Assembly (NCBI RefSeq): GCF_024347595.1
Contig: NZ_AP025506.1
Location: 1,736,001-1,800,000 of the forward strand
Length of the DNA stretch: 64,000 bases
From: Vibrio pomeroyi
GTDB lineage: Bacteria; Pseudomonadota; Gammaproteobacteria; Enterobacterales; Vibrionaceae
Direction: 5' to 3'
Position 1 is the stretch's first letter. The number at the start of each line of letters is the position of its first letter. The position numbers and the translations under genes are program-made. Positions 59,059 to 64,000 of the stretch are shown here, piece by piece. The notes beneath the pieces were generated by a model. The model was not told the origin of the DNA. It made no database searches and was given only the letters and a program-made list of their open reading frames with translations.

Positions 59059-60168
59059 CTACAGATCTTTTACTTGGATTGATGAGAAATGTTGACCTTC
59101 TTGCACGTACTGCGCGCCACTCACCACCACGTAGTCGCCATTGTGAAGTTCTGATTCGACACACGCGGTATTCTTACCGAATGACGCCACATTGACAGGC
59201 ACAGAGATGGCCTGTGAGTTCTTGATGGTGAATACCTGTTCGTTGCCTGACTGGTTAACTATGGATGAATAAGGCAGGCAGAAATTGTCGCTGCTTTCAC
59301 CCAGTTGTGTGGTGAGGGTAACCGCTTTACCTGGCAACAGACTGAGAGTGTCACCATTTGCTAAATCGTCTAGACGATAGGTCACCGAATAGGTTTGTTT
59401 GATTGGATGAGGAAGCGTTGAAATCTCAGTCGCATGACCAGTAATAGACTTCTTTGCGTGATACCAACTGATGGTGGCTTGTTGTTCCGCTTTGAATTGA
59501 TGAATCAGGTTTTCAGGCACATCAATGGTCACCTCAAGCTGTTCTGGCTTGTGGATAGTGAAAACCGAAACACCCGGCAGCACTTGTTCGTATTGGTCGA
59601 AATTAGAAGAAGCCACCACACCATCGAATGGGGCAAGCAGACGAGTGTAGCGAACCGAGTCTTTTGCTCGTCGTATGTTTTGTTCAACCACTTTTACGGC
59701 AGCTTCGCTGCGTTCGTAGCCGCTGATCGCTCGGTCTAAGTTCACGTCCGCAATGGCATTGTCATCAATCGCTTGTTTTACGCGAGCTAATTCGGCTTTT
59801 GCGAGTTTATGTGCTGATTTGGCTTCTAACGCGCGAGCTCGTAATTCTTCTAACGCCACTTGGTAATCGTGTGGATCTAACTGAGCAATCGCTTGACCCT
59901 TTTTCACGCTATCGCCAGTTTTGACTAACAATTCTTGAATGGTGCCGGGAACACGAAAAGCCACACCTGCCGTTTCAACCGATTGAAGTTTGCCTGTGAA
60001 GGTTTTGCTGGCTTGTTGAGGTTTCGATTCAAGTTGTACAACTTGAATTGGACGCTCTTCCGTTACTTTGGCTGAATCGGCAGCTGATTCTGTAGAAACA
60101 GACTGATTGCAACCGATAAGAGGGAGAAGAGTGGCTGCGAGTAGAGAGTAGCGATAGATGGACATCAT
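59059..60168 (-). CDS. RND efflux periplasmic adaptor (MFP)
   Basis: 369 residues with lipobox LIGC at Cys20. The order is beta-barrel/lipoyl half (GTIQELLVKTGDSVKKGQAIAQLDP), helical hairpin (residues 100-160), second lipoyl half (LAPFDGVVASSNFDQYEQVLPG) and beta barrel. It links the pump and the channel in the periplasm. First gene of the operon. Confidence 0.92.
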   Translation of the reverse strand: MMSIYRYSLLAATLLPLIGCNQSVSTESAADSAKVTEERPIQVVQLESKPQQASKTFTGKLQSVETAGVAFRVPGTIQELLVKTGDSVKKGQAIAQLDPHDYQVALEELRARALEAKSAHKLAKAELARVKQAIDDNAIADVNLDRAISGYERSEAAVKVVEQNIRRAKDSVRYTRLLAPFDGVVASSNFDQYEQVLPGVSVFTIHKPEQLEVTIDVPENLIHQFKAEQQATISWYHAKKSITGHATEISTLPHPIKQTYSVTYRLDDLANGDTLSLLPGKAVTLTTQLGESSDNFCLPYSSIVNQSGNEQVFTIKNSQAISVPVNVASFGKNTACVESELHNGDYVVVSGAQYVQEGQHFSSIQVKDL

Positions 60169-60267
60169 GAATTGCTCCTAAATATTGATGGAGCAATTCT
60201 ATCGAGATGAAGTCTAGAGATAATCAGCGCTAACGGTATAACACTGTCACACTATTCATGACAATAA

Positions 60268-61146
60268 TTAGAGATTTGGTAATTCTTGTAATAAGAAATC
60301 AATCAATAATTGGCTGGCGTGGCTGAGTGCTTTGCGTTGTGGATACAACAACCAGGCTTCTTCTTGTTGCATGGTGTGATCAGGAAAAAGATTAATCAGT
60401 GAGCCTTCTTTAAGTTCTTGTCTCACCATCAATTGAGGCAATAACGCGATACCTCGATGACGGGCAGACGCACCTTTCACAAAACCAATACTGTCACTAA
60501 CAATCGACGGTTCTACCTTTACAACTTGGCCTGATATTTCCCATTCCTTATCAACATCACCACTTGGCCAACGGAAACAGACAAACGGAAATTTAGACAG
60601 CTCTTCAAGCGTTGTAGGTTTACCTGATTTAGCAATGTATTCAGGGCTAGCAACGAAAATACGCTGCAAATCCATTACCTTACGCGCGACAACATTAGAG
60701 TCACTCAAACGACCGCCATGCATTGCAAGGTCTAACCCTTGTCGATACATGTCGATAAAACCGTTACTGATGCTGCGAATATCAAGTTCAATCTCTGGGT
60801 AAAGGTCTTGGAATTTGAATAGGGTGGCTTGAACGATGTCACCGGTTTCAGGTAGCAAACCTATCTTGACTCGACCATGTGGTACTTCCAACAAGTTAGA
60901 AGCCATGTGATTGGCCTTTTCAAGTGCGCTTAAGGCTTTCAATAGCTCATTGTAATAGAGTTCACCCGATTTAGTGACTGACAAACTGCGTGTGGTGCGA
61001 AAGAACAACTGAATGTTTAAAGACTTCTCTAAGTCATTGATACGGCGACTAACGTTCGCTCTTGGCAGGTCTAATGCGTTCGCAGCGGCGGTAAAGCTAC
61101 CCAGCTCAACCACGGTGGTGAACAATTTAAGATCTTCGATTTTCAT
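60268..61146 (-). CDS. LysR-family transcriptional regulator
   Basis: 292 residues. The winged helix-turn-helix includes FTAAANALDLPRANVSRRINDLEKSL; the effector domain has GRVKIGLLPETGDI and LDLAMHGGRL. It lies 100 bp upstream of the adaptor gene and in the same direction, so it probably controls the efflux operon but is not its divergent partner. Closest to the AaeR/DsdC-like CrgA group. Confidence 0.87.
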   Translation of the reverse strand: MKIEDLKLFTTVVELGSFTAAANALDLPRANVSRRINDLEKSLNIQLFFRTTRSLSVTKSGELYYNELLKALSALEKANHMASNLLEVPHGRVKIGLLPETGDIVQATLFKFQDLYPEIELDIRSISNGFIDMYRQGLDLAMHGGRLSDSNVVARKVMDLQRIFVASPEYIAKSGKPTTLEELSKFPFVCFRWPSGDVDKEWEISGQVVKVEPSIVSDSIGFVKGASARHRGIALLPQLMVRQELKEGSLINLFPDHTMQQEEAWLLYPQRKALSHASQLLIDFLLQELPNL

Positions 61147-61320
61147 TGAAAGGTCCTTCGAACACAGGCTAGGAGTGTTTCGCGGTATCGTATATTAAAT
61201 GGTATATAAAATCGAAAAAACCAATGAGTAAATACGTACTCATTGGTTTTTATAGGACTTGAATCAAAAACCGTGGGACTAGGTGAGACGGATACTGACA
61301 ATTGACTGCAAAGTCTAGTT

Positions 61321-61980
61321 TTAACGGCCTCGGCCATCGACCATCACTACAATGGTCTTAGTAATTATGCTTAGGTCAGCAGCGATCCAAGATTTCATTG
61401 AACACAGGCTTAATGCATAACTGTGGTCGAAGCCAACTTTACGACGCACATCTTCAATGCAGGTGTCATAACCTTGGTTTACTTGTGCAAGCCCTGTAAT
61501 ACCAGGCATTACGCCATAAGTTCGGTCAGCAAAGTACGGAATCTCATTCTCTAGCTTGTTGTAAAAAGTTGGGCGTTCTGGGCGAGGGCCAATCAGCGAC
61601 ATTTCACCTTTAAGCACATTGAACAACTGTGGTAGCTCATCAAGACGTGTCTTTCTCAAGAAGCGCCCTACGGGTGTGATTCGTGGGTCATTTTGTGTAG
61701 CCCAAACCGCACCAGAACGAGACTCTGCATCTTGATACATGCTGCGGAACTTCATGATCTCAAAGATCTCCATTTTCTCTGGCGTTGATTTACCCACACG
61801 AAGTTGACGATAAAAGATTGGGCCTCGTGACGTAAGAACAATGGCTAGTGCTATAAATGGAAACACTGGAGACAAGATAATCAGTGCTAGCAAAGAGCTG
61901 ACAAAGTCGAACGTACGTTTCGCACGAGAGATTTTGTTTTGGTATAGGTTTTGGTTAGATAGTTGGTCAATGTTTATCAT
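61321..61980 (-). CDS. sypR: sugar transferase (undecaprenyl-phosphate hexose-1-P transferase)
   Basis: 219 residues. One membrane helix at residues 27-50, then PIFYRQLRVGK, FEIMKFRSMYQDAE, KTRLDELPQLFNVLKGEMSLIGPRPERP, the signature of the WcaJ/RfbP family that transfers a sugar phosphate to undecaprenyl phosphate to start a polysaccharide unit. The order GT4, GT2, sugar transferase matches sypP-sypQ-sypR of V. fischeri; symbol given on that basis. Confidence 0.82.
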   Translation of the reverse strand: MINIDQLSNQNLYQNKISRAKRTFDFVSSLLALIILSPVFPFIALAIVLTSRGPIFYRQLRVGKSTPEKMEIFEIMKFRSMYQDAESRSGAVWATQNDPRITPVGRFLRKTRLDELPQLFNVLKGEMSLIGPRPERPTFYNKLENEIPYFADRTYGVMPGITGLAQVNQGYDTCIEDVRRKVGFDHSYALSLCSMKSWIAADLSIITKTIVVMVDGRGR

Positions 61981-61989
61981 GGTCAGTCC

Positions 61990-63177
61990 TTAACGATTAG
62001 CTCGAGTCCAAGGTGAGTTTTCTAGTCCAAGTAGGTAACGTAAGCCACCAATAAAGTTGGCGTAATGACCAACGACTAAGTATGAAATTAACGAAATAGG
62101 TTTAGTTATTAGGCTTTTCGGCAGAATGCATCCCAATAAACCGATGCTGTATACAACAACTTGCGCCCAAAGCAGTACTTCAAATAGCAGGTAGTCTTTA
62201 AGCAAAATTGAACACACTAAACACACGATCATTAGGTATGGTGTTAGCAGGCGTAGGCCTTTGCCAGAGAAGAACGCAAAAGCGATGCCTTTAAACTTGG
62301 GGCTGAACAAGCCGAACAAACGTATCGCTTGCTGCATGTTGCCTGCTGAAATACGTAAGCGTCGGTTAAAATCAGTCTTTAAATTGGACTCTTCTAGCTC
62401 TAACGCGACCATCTGTGTTTCGTATTCTGCGATATAACCTTGTTTAACGATTTGCATAGGTAAAATGAAATCATCATTGATGGTATTTAATGGAAGTAGT
62501 TCAAAGAGGTGTGTTCTGAACAAGTAGAAGGCGCCATGAGAACCTAGGCTAGACCCCAGTGATGCCTCACACTGTTTAACGGCTGTTTGATACTGCCAGT
62601 AGGTGTTTTCTCCCTCGTTACCTGTTGGGCATAATTGGTATGTTGCATTTACTACACCCACCGCGTCACTTTCAAAGTGAGCAGCTGCAATTAGCAATGC
62701 ATCCAATGAGATCAGCGCTGAAACATCACTAAGTGCTGTAATGTCGCTAGTAATATTTGTCACTTCATCGTTAACTACGGCCACTTTACCTCTGTTTTGT
62801 GTGTGGTCGTGTATCTCAAAATGGATGTCGCTACACATCGCTTCTTGGATGGTCATCTGAGCAATGTCGACGGTTTTATCGGTACAACCATCACAAGCAA
62901 TGATCACTTCCAACTTCTTCTTTGGATAATCTAACGAAGCGAGATTACGAATCTTGTCTGCCATCCATTGCTCCTCATTAAAAGCGGGCACAAGAATGGT
63001 GATAGTAGGAAGTGTGCAGTCTTGTTGTGCCTCTTTATAACAACGAGAACTTTCAGCAACTTGGCGTGCAGGATGGCGTCTCGCATACCAACGCAGCAAA
63101 ATAGGATAGGCCGCATGATGGTAAATAATCAGCATTCCTGCGAACAAACATAAACCAGAGAGTACCCAATCAATCAT
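61990..63177 (-). CDS. sypQ: glycosyltransferase family 2
   Basis: 395 residues. One N-terminal and about three C-terminal membrane segments frame a GT-A domain: VPAFNEEQWMADKIRN, IIACDGCTDKT, ALSDVSALI and later R-x2-R in FNRRLRISAGNMQQ (the Q/RxxRW-like site is RRLRIS here). Acts at the inner membrane to extend or polymerise a polysaccharide. Overlaps sypP by 4 bases. Confidence 0.82.
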   Translation of the reverse strand: MIDWVLSGLCLFAGMLIIYHHAAYPILLRWYARRHPARQVAESSRCYKEAQQDCTLPTITILVPAFNEEQWMADKIRNLASLDYPKKKLEVIIACDGCTDKTVDIAQMTIQEAMCSDIHFEIHDHTQNRGKVAVVNDEVTNITSDITALSDVSALISLDALLIAAAHFESDAVGVVNATYQLCPTGNEGENTYWQYQTAVKQCEASLGSSLGSHGAFYLFRTHLFELLPLNTINDDFILPMQIVKQGYIAEYETQMVALELEESNLKTDFNRRLRISAGNMQQAIRLFGLFSPKFKGIAFAFFSGKGLRLLTPYLMIVCLVCSILLKDYLLFEVLLWAQVVVYSIGLLGCILPKSLITKPISLISYLVVGHYANFIGGLRYLLGLENSPWTRANR

Positions 63178-64000
63178 GCGTAAGCTCCTTCTGAGATGTC
63201 GTCATAAGACGCGACCATTTTAATGATGTCAAAGTTGTTCAGAATATAAGAGCGAGGAGAAAGAAATCTTGCGCGTTCGTTCTCTAACAAGGCATGGCTT
63301 AACCCTATAATGCTTCCACTTTTCACTAGCTTACCGCTGATTGGGCATAAGGTTTCATCGACGGCGCCTACATTCATAGCGACGGTAGGGATGTTACATG
63401 CTTGAGCCTCAAGCGTTGAAAGCGGTAATCCCTCATGACGTGAAGGTAGGCAGAAAGTATCGAGCGCACCGTAAAAAGTCGTCATGTCATCAACCAATCC
63501 AAGAAAGATGACCCGATCGCTCAAATTGAGGTTGTTAGCCAATCGTTCTAATTGTTTGCGTTTAGAACCGTCGCCAGCAAACGCGACGATGGTATTTTTA
63601 GGCAGCAGTGCAAGCGCTTGAATCAGTTGATCTTGACCTTTAACGTGCTCCAATCGACCTGCACAACCGATGATGTGTTTGTCTGTCGGCAGGTTTAGAC
63701 TTGCTCTCGCATGTTCTTTCGAAATTGGCTTAAACTTCTCACAATCAACGCCATTTTTGATGGTAATGATGTTCTCATATGCGAAAGCAGAACGGAGTTG
63801 GTTGTAAACACGGGTTGCATCTGCCACCAAAGTGGGGCGAGCGGCTTTAAGCGCTAATGCTTGTAAGCGGCGGCGCTTGTCGTCTTGAAGGTGCCAAGCG
63901 TCATGTTCGGTATGGATTCTCGTCGGAACCCCTGATACACGAGCCGCGTAACCTGCGTAGAGCAGAGGACCTATGTGATGCGTGTGTACAACATCAGGGC
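63174..64000 (-). CDS. sypP: glycosyltransferase family 4 (partial)
   Basis: At least 275 residues; the frame is open to the window edge, beginning PDVVHTHHIGPLLYAGY, so the 5' end lies outside. GCAGRLEHVKGQDQLI is the strand after the cleft and RHEGLPLSTLEAQACNIPTVA the EX7E motif of GT-B retaining enzymes. Third from last gene of a syp-like cluster. Confidence 0.83.
   Translation of the reverse strand, partial: PDVVHTHHIGPLLYAGYAARVSGVPTRIHTEHDAWHLQDDKRRRLQALALKAARPTLVADATRVYNQLRSAFAYENIITIKNGVDCEKFKPISKEHARASLNLPTDKHIIGCAGRLEHVKGQDQLIQALALLPKNTIVAFAGDGSKRKQLERLANNLNLSDRVIFLGLVDDMTTFYGALDTFCLPSRHEGLPLSTLEAQACNIPTVAMNVGAVDETLCPISGKLVKSGSIIGLSHALLENERARFLSPRSYILNNFDIIKMVASYDDISEGAYA

Noticed and set aside
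1..64000. tRNA genes, rRNA genes, CRISPR arrays or an integron integrase
   Set aside because: None could be recognised on either strand in the coding or non-coding parts.

Overview
The window reads as a Vibrio chromosome, most likely of the Splendidus-clade type. The evidence is the about 43% GC look, VCR-type integron attC repeats of about 120 bp, a sypP-sypQ-sypR gene order at the right edge, an artPIQM-like arginine transporter, gltS, and many small accessory genes typical of Vibrio integron cassettes. No tRNA, rRNA, CRISPR array or integron integrase gene was found.

Layout. (1) 1-2010: a small zinc-ribbon protein, rsuA, a VOC protein and a LacA/Maa-type acetyltransferase. (2) 2050-5545: a true integron cassette segment. 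It holds a Ser/Thr kinase cassette whose attC is split by an IS110-family (IS1111 group) element, then a cassette with two paralogous 66-residue proteins and a decayed attC. (3) 5570-34200: about 35 short, nearly all plus-strand, mostly single-gene units (GNATs, VOC proteins, HD, NTF2-like, DUF and zinc-ribbon proteins), several broken by one mutation. Decayed VCR sequence can still be read at 10071, 10647, 11079 and 27601, so I read this as a fossil cassette array, broken near 24-25 kb by a LysR/oxidoreductase pair and near 31-33 kb by an outer-membrane protein and a cytochrome. (4) 34300-46330: ordinary chromosomal genes (gltS, a patatin lipoprotein, a GST, a U32 protein, a thioesterase, an MsbA-like exporter, the art operon). 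(5) 46329-51352: a second IS110-family element beside the art terminator, then cassettes for a HEPN protein, a small membrane-anchored protein, a GIY-YIG protein and a GNAT, with three readable attC sites and one truncated one. (6) 51395-54336: small accessory genes. (7) 54424-61146: an RND efflux operon with a LysR gene. (8) 61321-64000: the 3' end of a syp-like exopolysaccharide cluster.

The most notable observation is that the kinase cassette and the HEPN cassette, 45 kb apart, are both joined at the sequence AGCTG^TTA at the end of the same roughly 60-bp imperfect palindrome, which is not a VCR. Cassette ends are fixed independently: the first bases of each cassette are the exact reverse complement of the R'' box of its own attC. 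The palindrome therefore looks like a dispersed, non-classical recipient site for cassettes. Second, the non-coding end of the first IS carries two short segments matching the left and right halves of the attC it is inserted in, in the order expected for a bridge/seek RNA. All functional statements are from reading sequence by eye; no database search was run.
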